DNA from: Cenococcum geophilum 1.58
Taxonomy: Eukaryota > Ascomycota > Dothideomycetes > Gloniales > Gloniaceae
Assembly: GCA_001692895.1 (NCBI GenBank)
Contig: KV748240.1
Location: 689,239 to 753,238, forward strand
Direction: 5' to 3'
DNA: 64,000 nt
Positions 1-11,713 of the stretch are shown here, piece after piece (within the stretch, counting starts at the first letter, position 1; every line of letters starts with the position of its first letter). The notes beneath the pieces are model-generated. The model did no database searches. It saw only the letters and a program-made list of their open reading frames with translations, and was not told the DNA's origin. The translations under genes and the position numbers were made by a program.

Positions 1-3000
1 ATGGTTACTTAAATAGGTTCTGTTTTAAGATTAATAATGCCTCCTCTATAGGCTATTGGATCTCCTAAGATTGTTACTAATAGGTACGGCCTTTCTTTCT
101 ACCTATATAGTATTCCTATTCTTTTAACTATTACTAAAGAGATATAGTTTCTTATTACTCCACTATCTATTAGCGCTTTAAACTTCTAATCTTATTACTT
201 AATCCTTAAATTTAGGTGTTGTCCTTAAATTCCTTTAAGGGTTTAAGGCTCTACTACTAGCTCTCTCTAGTTCTATAGGCCTCTACTTTTTTTTAACTAT
301 TAGCTTAATCCTAGCTCTTCCTTTAGCTAAGATTTGGTTTGTTTCTTTTCTCCTATATACTATAAATATATATTCTCTAGGTATTCCCACCACTATTATC
401 TATCTAGGCATTTTTCTATAAGGAATCTCCCTAGTTAAAGTACTAAATCCTCTAATTCTAGTTCCTCTATTAGATGCTATCCGTATATATACTTAACATT
501 TCTATATTTACGCTCGTCTAGCGCCTAATACGTTCTCATAGGGTATTTCTTATTTTTGGCCTTTAGTGCCTTATATATATCGTACTAGTCGTCTATATAT
601 ATAATTTATGCTAATATATAGTGCGCTAGGTGATTTGGGTTAACTCTTGGCTTATCCCCATCCTTAAGTTTAAACCTCTATCTAGGTAATCTAAACGTTG
701 GTTTCTTATTTGTAGATACTAAAATTTATCTCTTACTTCTCTAGTCCTCTAATCCTTCTTTTAGATTTTTTAACATTATAATTAATGCCCCTTTAATATA
801 ACTTATGCGTTTTTTTAGTAATTTATTAGTCTTAAATGACTTGCTCGTCCATCTATATATAGAAATCTTCTTAGTTATTATTATACCGCTATTTATACTA
901 CTTTTAGTATAGCTGCGTAAGCGTATACGGCTTGTCTATAAGGAAGTATCTTATTATTACTACATCGTGATAGCCTTTTATATGCCTTTCTTCGAATCTA
1001 GTAGGGATCCCTAAATCCTCATTTTATTCTAGTTTATTAAGCCATTTTACTCTAGGCGTGCCTGTTCTAGGCCTATTTATAATTTTTTATATAGGTCTCT
1101 TACCTCTAGTTCCGCTAAACTCCTAGTAACCTTTCTGCTCTTATTATAGCTTAACTCTATCTTTAAGTTTTGTTTAGTCTTCTCCTAGTTTATGCCTAGC
1201 GTTTAGGCTATTAAATTCTCTAAGTTCCTTAGTTCTTATATTAACTTTTTATCCCATTAACTAAACATCTTATTTATCCTTTATTGGAGTGATAATTCGT
1301 TCTCTATATATATATATAAGAAACTTTCGTCCTATACTTATTTATATGTCTTTAAACTAAGCTGCTACTTTTAACCATCGGTTATTATCTGTTGTTAGTT
1401 CTTAAGCTATTCTTATTTTATCTTAAAAATCTTGGTTGTCTCTTATCTCGTTATAAGAATCTTAAGCCTATAGCTTTTTACCTTTATTAAGTAGCATAGT
1501 AGCTATTACGAATACTTATCTACTAAGTTTGTTCTAAAATATTCCACTTCTTCCGTTTTATAAAGCGATAGACATTATATCTAATGGAGTATTAATCCCT
1601 ATTACTAATTTAGTTTCTATATCTAACTTAACCTCTACCTTATTTATTACGTCCTTAAGGTCTATATACTCCTAGTAAGCCGCCTTTATTACCTTACTAT
1701 CGCTACTAATAGTCCGATCATCTTAATCCTTAGATTCTACCGCGTAGAATTAGTATGTAAGAATCTTTTCCGCTAACTGCTAGTTATATATACCGTCCTT
1801 ATTCTTATCTAATTTAAAGAGTTAGTCCGCTTCCTTATCCAATTCTCTTATACCTTAGAGTTCTCTTAACTTAGGCTCTTGTGGCTAATAGCTTATACTA
1901 TACTTAGTATCTTTATAAATTTAGTATACGTTATTATAGAAATATGTAAAACTGTTAATTAAATATTTCTTAGTTCCTCGTAGTACGTTATTGTCCCTCT
2001 ATATATATACGTCTTCTACTAGTCTCATTCCCTTTACCATATAGTAATTTTAACCATCTTTATAGTTTTTAGCAAAATAACCTTATTTTCCGCAATTTAT
2101 ATAAGCTCCTTTTTTATACCACTTTTCTTACTATAGAGTCCGCCTAAACGTCTTCTGCTGCTAAAATCCTTAGTTTAACCTCTACTTTTTAGACCTTTAA
2201 TTACCTAATCCTTGTCCTCTAGGTTTTTATAGTTTCTTCTATATTTTATAGGTTTCTTTAGTACCGCTTAGGTCTATTAGTTCTACGCTATACTATATCT
2301 TTTAGTTTAGCTTTAGTTATTACGTACTTTACGCCTTATATAACTATAGAACTCTATCTTACCCTTTCTTAGCTAGTTCCCTTTAGTAGATCCTATTATT
2401 AATTTTAACTACTTAATTAATTAGCTCTTTAAGGGTGTCTACATCTTCTATTAGGATAATTAAATCCTAAACTTTTACCTTAAGTCCCTGTTTATACTAT
2501 GCTATAAGCGCCCTATTATTTTACTTAACCTATATTGCTAGCGTCTAGAACTATATTATATACTTAATTGCTAAGGTCCTTTATATAAGGTTTTAAAATC
2601 TTTTCTCTACTATAGTTGTTACCTTTAGATCTTTAAATATCTATATAAGTCTTTCCGCGAATTTATCCTAGCTTATAAATATAAATCGTACTTTTTAATT
2701 AGTAGTCGTAATACTATTAGCTTATATCTTTATAAGGTAAAATTTAAACTATTTAAGCGCCCTTTTTAATAAGAATAGTCCTATATACACTACCTAATCT
2801 ACGGGTATTACTAGCCTTACTCCTTCTTATATAACCTTAAATCGCATTTATATAAGGAACCCTTTAAGTCTTAACTTCTCCCCTAAGAATCTCTTAATCG
2901 ATAGTAACTTAACCTTTACTACGCCTATCCCATTAATCCTATTTTTAAATAGTCCCGTATTCTCTATTAGCCGGTTAACTATCTCCTATAATTACCCTAC

Positions 3001-3142
3001 TATTATGGGTTACTATAAGTCAGTGTCTGCTATACTAGTATCGTTACTTAACCTTAAAGTAGTTGCTGCCGTTAATGGCATAGTGGCTGCTTTTAGTGGT
3101 ATATTATTTAACCTTTTTTTACTGTAACTATAGTAATAATTG
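1..3142 (-). mobile_element. Decayed Gypsy (chromovirus-family) internal region, copy A
   Basis: AT-rich DNA with stops in every frame. Read on the minus strand it matches, segment by segment, the internal region of the complete Gypsy element at 16302-24251. The gag zinc-knuckle area (about 2060-2200 here) corresponds to 17700-17830 there, and the left window edge corresponds to the protease/early pol area near 19990. It lies directly downstream (minus sense) of the LTR at 3143-3539, so this is the 5' half of an element whose remainder lies left of the window. The differences from the other copy are mostly C/T and G/A transitions, as expected from RIP. No protein can be made from it. Confidence 0.85.
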
Positions 3143-3539
3143 TGTTATAAAGCCTTATAGGGATACTATAGTGGACTTGTAATTAGGCCGGGTATATAGG
3201 TAGAGAGAATTAATTAATAACGTAATAATAACTAGTAGAGTAGTTGCCTAATATATTAACTCCAATTATATTCTAAGAATTACTATAAAGAAGAGAACTA
3301 TCTAGAGTAAAGACTGGGGTCCTTTAAATACACATCCTTTCTCCTAAGAAATATACTAAGTACGCTAATACGTTAGTACGTCAGTACGTCTTACGTTCCT
3401 ACGTTCTAAACTAATAATATATTATATTATATAACTCGGCTACCCCTCGTCCTATAGCTTAATCGGTTCTATTGCCTTAACTAACCCGTTTATATCTCCT
3501 TTAAGTAGTGCTACTACTGCTAATATAAGGTCCGTAACA
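3143..3539 (-). repeat. LTR A of the decayed Gypsy family
   Basis: The boundaries are TGTTATAA at the left and TCCGTAACA at the right. The minus strand of about 3200-3340 matches the R/U5 part of the LTRs of the 16302-24251 element (the block running from TTAAGGACCC to GTTAACTT). The U3 part is divergent and carries degenerate ACGTTAGT-type repeats near 3358-3410. It acts as the 5' LTR of copy A. Confidence 0.75.
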
Positions 3540-4631
3540 CTAGTAACTTTAATTATCTTTATAGTCTTTAGTAAAATAACCTTACTTTCTATAATTTATA
3601 TAAGCTTCTTCTTTATACCACTTTTCTTATTATAAAGTCCTTTTAAATATCTTCTATTGCTAAGATCCCTAGTTTAACTTTTACTCCTTAGGCCTTTAAT
3701 TACTTAATCTTTACCTTTTAGGTTTCCATAGCTGTTTCTATCTCTTATATTCTTTAGTACTGCTTAAGTCTATTAGCTCTACGCTCTACTATAGTTTTTA
3801 TTTCTATTAATACATCTTTTACGCCTTATATAACTATAGAACTCTATCTTACCCTTTTTTAGCTTGTTCCCTTTAGTAGATCCTATTATTTATCTTAATT
3901 ACTTAATTAATCAATTCTTATATAGTTTTTGCATCTTCTATAAGAATAATTATATTTTAGACTTTTACCTTAAGTCCTTGCTTATATTATACTATAAGTG
4001 CTCTATTATTTTACTTAACCTATATCGCTAGCGTCTAAAACTATATTGTATATTTAATTACTAAAGATCTCTATATTAGGTTTTAGAGTTTTCTCTTTAC
4101 TATAATTGTTACCTCTAGATCCCTAAATATTTGTATTAATTATTCTATAAATCTCGCCTAACTTAAGAATATAAATTATACTTTCTAGTTAGTAGTAGCT
4201 ATACCGTTTAGCTGTATTTTAGTAAGGTAGGGCTTAAACTATTCTAATACTCTTCCCGTAAGGAATAGTTCTATATACGCCACCTAGTCCGTAGGTATTA
4301 TTAATTTTACCCCTTTCTATATAACCTTAAAGCGCATTTATATAAGGAATCCCTTAAGTCTTAATCTTTCTCCTATAAACCGTTTAATAGAGGGTAACTT
4401 AACCTTTACTGCTCTAATTCTATTAAGCCTATCTTTAAGTATCTTATTATTATCTATTAATTAATTAACTACTTCCTGTAATTAACCCTTCGTTATTAGT
4501 TATAAATTAGTTTCCGCCATACTAGTATCTTTACTTATCCCTAAGGTAGTTACTACCGTAAACGGCGTTATAATAGGTGCTTTTAGTAGTATATTAGTTA
4601 ACTTCTTTTACTATAACCTTAGTAGTAAATA
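3540..4631 (-). mobile_element. Decayed Gypsy gag fragment, copy B
   Basis: This is a second minus-strand copy of the gag and zinc-knuckle segment, matching about 2030-3142 of copy A and 16726-17830 of the complete element. It stops abruptly at LTR A just past the zinc-knuckle region, which suggests that copy A inserted into copy B. It is full of stops and has RIP-type transitions. Confidence 0.75.
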
Positions 4632-5066
4632 TATAACAATACCTTATAGTAGGTACTACGGTAGGTGCGCTAATAGGCTAGGTATATAGGTATAGAATAG
4701 TTAATAACGTAATAACTGGGAGAGTAGGTACTTAATAGATTAACTCTAATTATATTCTAAGATTTATTACAAAAAAGAGAGCTATCTAGGTAGGGACTGT
4801 AGTCCTTTAAATATATAATCTAACTCCTATAAAATATACTAAGTGCGTTAGTACGTTAGTACGTTAGTACGTTAGTACGTTAGTACATTCTACGTTTCTA
4901 CGTTCTTACGTTCTTACGTTTTGGACTAATAACGTAATACGTTATATAACTCGGCTACCCCTTATCCTATAGCTTGATCGGTTCTATCGCCTTAAGCGCT
5001 ATCTTAACTAACCTATTTATATCTCTTCTTAGTAGTTCTACTACTACTACTATAAGGTCCGTAATA
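4632..5066 (-). repeat. LTR B of the decayed Gypsy family, with internal 8-bp tandem repeats
   Basis: It is homologous to LTR A over most of its length, including the block ATATAACTCGGCTACCCC near its right part and the end GGTCCGTAATA. Around 4843-4920 it contains a run of ACGTTAGT units grading into ACGTTCTT units, an internal minisatellite of the presumed U3. It is the 5' LTR of copy B. Confidence 0.7.
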
Positions 5067-6250
5067 CCTAACTAATATATCTTTATATCTTTAGGTCTAC
5101 CTTATATACTATACTTCCTAAATATATTAGAAGATCTAGGGGTGAAGTAGTAGGAGTATCTAGTAATTTATTAGCGTACCGCCTATAGCTAAGCGGGGGT
5201 ATTTAGTCTCTAAGGGGCTAAAAGGGGGCATATCCTTTAGTGTCCTCCTATTAGATCTTATATACTATTTAGAACTACTAAAGGACTTCTAGCCTATAAG
5301 CTATTTTAATACTACTTAGAGGCCCCTACTTGTAGAGAGTATAAGTAATATTATTTATACCTATACTAGTAAATAGCTAGTCCCTTACTAAGCAGTAGCT
5401 ATAGAAAAGTAGTATATAGTATATTAACTAAATAGGCTATCTATAAATATATTAAGGTATAGTATTTAAAATATAAATACTTACTAGCTATATATTTAGG
5501 CTTAGGACCTCCATTTATAGTAGAAAGGCAGCTATAGATTTTACCTTTATTAGTCCTTTATATAGGGGGAGTATTAGTATTAACTATAGGGTATTCTATA
5601 TAGCTATATCTTATATTTTTACTGCCTCCTTTTATTGTTGCTTTTATTTAAGGTTTACCTATTCTATAATAAGTATAATAGATCTCTATTTATACTAGTA
5701 ACCTCCTATCCTTTATTACTATTATAGTACTCTACTAGTACAACTTTAGGTTACCGCTTAGTAAGCCAGTAATTCTTATATTTTATCTTCTCTCTCTATT
5801 ACTTATAGGTAGAGGGCTTCCTAGCTAGTATACTTAGGTATATTGCCCCTTTAAGAGGCCTTTGCTCCTTATATATATCTTATTCCTTATATACATTTTA
5901 ATATTTAATATATATTTCCTTCTATTAAGTGGCCTTATACTATACCTATTCTCTATATAGTAGTTATATTAATATATAAGTCTCGTAGTAAAACTACTAT
6001 TTTACATTCTAGTATAGCGTGTAGTATTCTCCTATAGGCCCCTATAGTTCTATATAGGTATTAGTTTTATAACTTAGCTAGTAGCGCTAGGGAGCTTTTT
6101 ACTAATACCTTACTACTTAATCCTAGGCCCTAGATTTAGGAGCCGTATAGTATTATTAGCCTTACTATAAATAAATAAATAAATATTTATATAATTTCCT
6201 ATATAATTATTTCTATAAACTCTATAATTAATTACTAGTATAAAATATAT
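5067..6250. other. AT-rich, stop-filled DNA with no recognisable gene
   Basis: The composition is the same as in the flanking RIP-affected retroelements, but I found no LTR, reverse transcriptase motif or open frame. It is probably a further decayed transposon or RIP-affected spacer. Confidence 0.5.
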
Positions 6251-6270
6251 ATCTATATGCCTATATGTTT

Positions 6271-6690
6271 ATATAAAGCTCTATATAAAGTTCTACACAA
6301 GGCTCTGTATAAAGCTCTATATAAGGCTCTACTTAAAGCTCTGCACGAAGCTCTACACGAAGCTCTACATAAAGCTCTGCACGAAGCTCTGCACAAAGCT
6401 CTGCACGAGGCTCTGCACAAAGCTCTGCACGAAGCTTTACACGAAGCTCTACACGAAGCTCTACACGAAGCTCTACACGAAGCTCTACACGAAGCTCTAC
6501 ACGAAGCCTCTACACGAAGCTCTACACGAAGCTCTACACGAAGCTCTACACGAAGCTCTACACGAAGCTCTACACGAAGCTCTACACGAAGCTCTACACG
6601 AAGCTCTACACGAAGCTCTACACGAAGCTCTACACGAAGCTCTGCACAAGGCTCTGCATAAGGCTCTACCAAAGCTCTACGTAAAGCTTA
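6271..6690. repeat. 12-bp minisatellite, about 35 units (consensus ACACGAAGCTCT)
   Basis: This is a head-to-tail array of 12-bp units. Central units (about 6430-6640) are nearly identical (ACACGAAGCTCT). Units at the left edge are AT-shifted (ATATAAAGCTCT and similar), and the last few on the right are shifted too. One unit near 6505 carries an extra C (13 bp), which changes the frame. Because 12 is a multiple of 3 and no unit contains a stop, both strands give long repetitive open frames (EALH-type and VELR/SCRA-type). These are by-products of the repeat, not genes. Confidence 0.95.
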
Positions 6691-7575
6691 CCCCCTTCTG
6701 TAAGGCAAATCTTATACCTACTAGTAGTCCTTAAGTATTATTTAAAGCTGGCTTATCAGTTTAGGTACTCTAGCTGCGGTAAAAAAGGGCGGCGGTAGTC
6801 ATGGGAGAGTGCGGCTGCTACGACTTAGGGGCGTCGGGCGCGATAACGAGACAATAAATTGGAATCGGGCAAATCGGGCAACGTAGTCTTCTTCGCCAGG
6901 TTTGATTTGGTAATTCTAGCTATCAGGAATAGCTTAGGGAGCTATAGAAGTTAAGATAATTTGGCTTAAAGTAGGTGTATATAGGCCCAAATACCCCGCG
7001 CGGGACTAACAAAAATCCGAACCGTGTAGACCTTCTAACGAAAGTCTTGCCAAAAGCGGCTAGCGGCTTGGCAAGGTAAGCCTTGGCAAGAAGGTCTGGG
7101 AACGAGACAAAGTCATCGAAAGCTTAAGTAATCGCGGCAGCAAGAATCAGAGTGTCATGACATGTATTTTATATCCGCTGAATAGCTTATTTCGAGTTTT
7201 CAGGTATATACTTGTCCCTATAACACTAGCTGCACAAGCAGAGTGCTCATTCAAGACCGGAGTCGCTTTTGTAGATTTCTTGTAGTTTAAACATACATCT
7301 CGTTCATCCTTTCAAATCTTACAACCCCACAAAAATTTCCCCGAAGTGCGATTCCAATATTCCAAACGCCAATCATGCAAATGCATCCACCTTCTGGCAA
7401 TGACAATATACGAAATAGTGAAGCAATATACAAGGTGATTTCAAATCCACATAATTATTGTGACATCGGGACCGGTGTCAAGTGTCCATCTTTATCATAC
7501 CGCGCTTCTAAAATACGAATTAGCCCACATTACCCATGAATCGAGTCATCCGACCCGGTAGAGTAGACCCCGGGG
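6691..7575. other. Intergenic stretch; transition from AT-rich block to gene island
   Basis: Base composition turns normal near 6780. No open frame or RNA gene was recognised. It holds a small nested inverted repeat at 7029-7096, listed separately, and the 3' flank of COX11. Confidence 0.6.
7029..7096. repeat. Small nested inverted repeat (possible foldback element)
   Basis: The outer arms are GACCTTCT (7029-7036) and AGAAGGTC (7089-7096). The inner arms are CTTGCCAA (7046-7053) and TTGGCAAG (7068-7075). The structure could be a hairpin, a miniature element remnant or a terminator-like fold. No target-site duplication was established. Confidence 0.4.
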
Positions 7576-8453
7576 CTAAAACCACTTACTAAAAAAAGTA
7601 TAATTTAACGTAATAGTCTCAATCCCCTTCATGTTCACATCATTCACAAAATCCGGATCGATATAGAAAAAGACAGGCATATCAACCGTCTCGTGCGCAT
7701 TCAGCCGCTGTTCCTCGAAGCAGAAGCACTGAATCTTGCTGAAATACGGCGCCACCTGCCCCGGCGTCACGCTGTACGTCGCGACTCCAATTATGTCCTC
7801 GTCCGACGTGTTCGTCGCGCGGTAGAAGGCCAGCGCCGTTTCGCCTGGCAGCACCCGCACTTCGCGCTGCTGCGGCACGAATTTCCATGGTAGCACGTCC
7901 GACACGTAGCCGCTGAAGGTTATACGGAGGCGGGGAGAGGAGGTGACGGGCGTAAGGCGGGTGGAGGGGTCGGCGTCTGCGGAACCGTGGCTGGGGGATT
8001 TGATGGGCTGCCCGCCCCAACCTGTTGTCTGACAGATCTGTGGGAGTGCTGCTGGTTAGAGAAGTCAGGAGTCGGGAAGGGCGAGGGAGGGTACCATTTT
8101 GTACATAGGCACGGAGCCGTAGGAGAGGGCGACAGTGCCGAGGATTGCGCTGAAGACATAGTACCTGCTGTGGCATTAGAGTCGAAGGCCGTAAAGTGGG
8201 GTCAAGGAAGGCGGGGAAAGGATCTTTACATAGTCGTTCTATTCTTTTCTTTGAATGGCTCGCGCAATCGCTCCATTGTGGGCGCGGCACTCTGCCGTGG
8301 TTCGGAAGTGGTGTTGAGACTCCTGCGGGCCGGACGAAGGATACCTCGGCGGGAGGATGCTTGGGTTGCGCGAGCACAGGAATTGCATATCCACGGCTCT
8401 AAAGCACGGAACCTGTGCCTTAGGGAGCGAATAAGTAGCGTGGATAGACTCAT
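7576..8453 (-). CDS. COX11: COX11: cytochrome c oxidase copper-insertion protein
   Basis: Cox11/CtaG delivers copper to the CuB site of cytochrome oxidase subunit 1. It is anchored in the mitochondrial inner membrane with its copper domain in the intermembrane space. Three exons fit: 8453-8230, 8164-8095 and 8037-7576, with introns of 65 and 57 bp, giving 251 aa. The N-terminus (residues 1-60) is rich in Arg/Ser and acid-poor, as in a mitochondrial targeting peptide. Residues about 76-96 form the single membrane span (YYVFSAILGTVALSYGSVPM). The copper motif CFCFEEQ is at about 202-208, followed by the family signature VDMPVFFYIDPDF. The ATG at 8453 is the first Met giving a targeting peptide in frame with exon 2. 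It is divergent from the HIT zinc-finger gene, with 232 bp between the starts. The family assignment is secure; the exact intron ends are inferred. Confidence 0.95.
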
Positions 8454-8685
8454 AATTGTTGCTGTGTGCAGAGCCCTTCGATGACACTGGCTTCCGGTGG
8501 TGAGATATTCGCCGCGGAAGATCTATTTCATCGGGAAATTTTGATAGAGCTCGGACTTTCTCAAGCTTTCTTACTCGAGAAACTACATCTACCAATATCT
8601 GATCTGCTAAAACAAATTTTCCAATTGAGTCCCGATCACATTTTGAGAATAACGTCTCCAGCTCCAATCAAATATTTCCACCAAA
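8454..8685. promoter_or_regulatory. Shared bidirectional promoter region, COX11 / HIT zinc finger
   Basis: 232 bp separate the two divergent start codons, so both promoters must lie here or overlap the 5' ends. No specific factor site was identified. Confidence 0.5.
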
Positions 8686-9350
8686 ATGAGCGCTCTCTGC
8701 GGCGTCTGCGAGCAACGACCTCCGAAATACAAGTGTCCCACCTGCCAACTCCCATAGTACGCCCCGGTCCCCCTCCCTCCACTCTCACCAGCTCCAAAAC
8801 ACTAACATACCATCGCAGCTGTTCAATCACCTGCTTCAAATCCCACAAATCCTCCCACGACACCTCTACCGCCCCGCCTCCCACCGCCCCCTCAACACCG
8901 CACCCCACCATCACCGCACCTGACCCTCCCCCCCAGCCCTCCCGCCCCCAACCCCAAGACTTCTCCGCCCTCCTCGCCCACCCCGCCATCCAAGCCCTGC
9001 TAGCCCAGCACCCGACCCTCCGCGACGACCTGCGCAGAATCTACGCCGCAACCCTGGCGCCCGACCCCAGCGAAACCCAGCATTCAAGCAATTACCGCGG
9101 CCGGCGAGGCCGCGGGCCGCGGGGCGGAGGGAGGGGCAGAGGCGGGGGCGGTGGGGCGCGGGAACCGCCGGAGTGGACGCCGGAGAAGGGCGAGCGGGAC
9201 GCGCTGTGGATGCTGCGGAGAGCGCGGGAGGGGAGGTGGAACGGTGATGCGGAGGGCGTGAGGGAGTTTGTAAGGATTGTGGGGGAGGTCTGTGGGGGAG
9301 GGCGGAGCGGGAGGGCGGAGCGGGAGGGAGGGGAGGGACAGGTGGGGTGA
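8686..9350 (+). CDS. HIT-type zinc-finger protein (ZNHIT3/Hit1-like)
   Basis: Two exons, 8686-8756 and 8819-9350, are joined over a 62-bp intron (GT..CAG) and give 200 aa. The join restores a complete HIT zinc finger in residues 5-37: C5-x2-C8, C17-x2-C20, C25-x3-C29, then H33 and H37. It includes the family hallmark K-Y-K-C-P-x-C and P-Y-C-S. The middle is Pro/Ala-rich, then a Gly/Arg-rich (RGG-like) stretch at about 125-150, and a C-terminal helix with Trp. HIT fingers occur in box C/D snoRNP assembly factors and chromatin-remodelling subunits; the small size fits Hit1/ZNHIT3, which acts with Rsa1/NUFIP. The longer open frame beginning at 8466 reads through the intron and is not the likely product. 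The subfamily is inferred. Confidence 0.85.
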
Positions 9351-9986
9351 AGAAGGTAACCGCCTGGTGATTTTACGGAGGGGAGGAAGCTGGGGGGAAG
9401 AGGGTATTCGAGCCGCTTACGCTGTCCTCTATGGCGTGGCGCAGTGATTTGTGTAGTGGAGGCTTTGGTTGATGAAGTCGTGGCGAAAGCGTTGCGGTGA
9501 GGAAAACGACATCGGGTTCTGGATGTTGTCGAAGTTGGGTGCATATGTATCTGTCTGCCCGTTATATTCAGGCTAAGCAGAGCGGCTTCCTAGAGATGCT
9601 GAAGTCCTCTCTGGGGCTGTGAATAATTATTGCTGTAACTATATAAGCGTTACGAAGGGGGAGCATTGGAACTTGAGCTCAGAGATCAACCCCATTAAGC
9701 GTCAGGACGTTGAAGACGAGTTTAAGGGTAGATCTTACAACTCAAGTAGAACTATACAAGTACAGGGCAGAAGCAACGAGCGGGGGATCTTCAAATTAGG
9801 ACGACAAAGTACAGGATTGCTGGGCCGTAAAGAGCCACCCCAGTATGGACCCAAGAATATCTCGATGCATACGACCCTCTCTCAAAATCAAAAATCAAAC
9901 TTTCGGGTAATCATATTCTATGTATGATATCGCATCTGATCAAAACGAACATGAAATTACCTAAAAGGTCATACCGTGTGCTAACC
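9351..9986. other. Intergenic, no supported gene
   Basis: The only open frame (9619-9927 +, 102 aa) has no recognisable domain, no coding-like composition and no splice partner. I see nothing else here. Confidence 0.5.
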
Positions 9987-11142
9987 TCATTTCCTTGCTT
10001 GCTCAGCTATATGCTTGAGATGGTGATCTCCATATCCGATTGGTAACGAGTCCATAATTTTCCCTGTTGCCTTATGCATGTCGATCTCAGCATTGCATTT
10101 GTAATGGTTTTGCTTCATGGTGAGATAACCACCTCGCGTTCCGTTCACACTCATCCATGTGAATTTGATATTACTGGAGAGAGTATCGACACTGGTGCGT
10201 AGAGTCGATGGTTTAGGACGCGTAGCCCCTAGCCCACAACGGTGCAATCCCTTGTGGATCAAGCCGATGAGAAGCGTAGTACACCTGACAGCTTCTTCAT
10301 GTGGAAACTTCACACTTGGAAAAAGACTACTTTGCTCAGTATCAAATAATGAACACATATTGCGGCTCAAAGCACATTCAAGAATTCCAAAAGGTATATC
10401 TATAAGTTTTGAAAGAGCCTCAGTCCGGGCACGTAGCACGCAGTCTAAAATTTTGCTGGTTAGCCGAGGTCAACCTGTATCTTAAAATATACACTGGAGT
10501 TAAAGAAGGCTTCGGTATGTGTATATGTGATATTTAGGACTCTAAGTTTTACGCCTTTTCGGGGAACTTACCGATGATGTCTGGGGGTAAACATCCATTC
10601 ACAGCCTTACCAATGAACATGCAACGTCCCTTATCATCTATGGTCACCTTTCGTACCAACTCTTGGACGCCGGACGTAAAGGCGTCTTTATAGCCAAACG
10701 TCCATGCTATAAAAATCCATTCCTCTTCTCCAGGGCTAACTTTCATTTCAGGGCCGGTCCACTCCGATAGGAACGGCCTCACGATGCTGACTGTGTCGTA
10801 CTTGTCGCATATTACTGCCACGCTGACGAGTTCTTTGAAACTTAATTTATCCGGTACTTCCTTGAATCGAAGATGGGCAATACGAAGTACAATCAAGAGC
10901 GCTGCGGGATCGTCATCTGGAAAGGAAACCTCCTTCGCAGTACTTTCCAGGAAGTGACCGGAGGGGTTGAACATGGATTTCCAGACCGGGCTGGCCAAGC
11001 GCAACACGCTAGAAGAGACCTTGACTCGCTGTACACTACCCACACTGCCCGTACTGCCGGTTTCATCATCCCCCTCCTCATCTTCTGTGCCCACTACAAG
11101 TGTGAGATCGCTGAAATCATCCAGTACAACTATTTCTAACAT
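9987..11142 (-). CDS. BTB/POZ domain protein (fungal type)
   Basis: Two exons, 11142-10572 and 10444-9987, give about 342 aa. The intron (127 bp) runs from GTAAGT to TTTTAG and removes an in-frame stop at the end of exon 1. Residues about 8-110 resemble the BTB fold: an initial F-S-D-L-T-L-V-V-G strand, then V-S-S-S-V-L-R-L-A-S-P-V-W-K-S-M-F, the usual site for loss of resting structure and dimer contact. The rest has the helical layout of the many fungal BTB proteins (ending with a segment of conserved Cys/His of unknown role). Such proteins can be substrate adaptors for Cullin-3 ubiquitin ligases, but most fungal members are uncharacterised. No signal peptide or membrane span. An alternative is that exon 2 belongs to a separate short gene, but its frame continues cleanly. 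Confidence 0.75.
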
Positions 11143-11711
11143 CCCGATTACCGTCGAGCAGTTACACGGGAGTATAAGCGGAATCCGAGCACAGTAATAC
11201 CCGTCAAGCTAATCCGTATTCACGATTGAGCTTTCTGATAGTTATTAGCGACGTGGAGATTTTGATATTGCTTTAAGCGTAGATTCTTCTCTTAGATTGC
11301 TGAAATCCTAGGTCAATCCCGCATTTTTGAATCAAAAAAATATCACTTCCATTAAAACCGTGAAGAGAGTATCGAGCAAAGAAAGTGGTGAAAGCTGGGT
11401 GTCAAAGATGTGAGAGGAAGTAAACTGTGAGTTGCGGGAAGAGAAGGAGGGGTGGTCGTCTTAATGGAATTCATAAACTCAGCAATAGTCGCTTGGTACC
11501 TTGTTGGTTGCTGGCGACGAATTTGAAGCCCGTTTTGGTCCTCAAATGTACTTTCTTGCTACCTTTGAGGATGGATGGAGGTTTAGTGTTCGCTCAGCCG
11601 CGAACTCAGGAAACTAGCTGAAACGCCAAGACCTAGCTGTGCCGCAGTGGGATTTTGCTGCCGCTATCGCCTAAGCCACAAGCTTGATGTGCTGAGATCT
11701 GACGAATGGAC
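11143..11711. other. Intergenic, 5' flank of the BTB gene; no gene seen
   Basis: Short frames only (for example 11427-11621 +, 64 aa), with no domain. It ends at the TIR element that begins at 11714. Confidence 0.5.
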
Positions 11712-11713
11712 TA

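Noticed and set aside
1-6250. Subtelomeric or centromeric identity of the AT-rich block
   Set aside because: No TTAGGG-type repeats or other specific signals; RIP-affected retroelements explain it.
6253-6672. Long repetitive open frames on both strands (about 134-139 aa)
   Set aside because: They follow from a stop-free 12-bp repeat whose period is a multiple of three; a 13-bp unit shifts the frame mid-array. No gene features.
8466-9350. 294-aa frame over the HIT zinc-finger gene
   Set aside because: It reads through the 62-bp intron. The spliced model starting at 8686 restores the zinc finger exactly.
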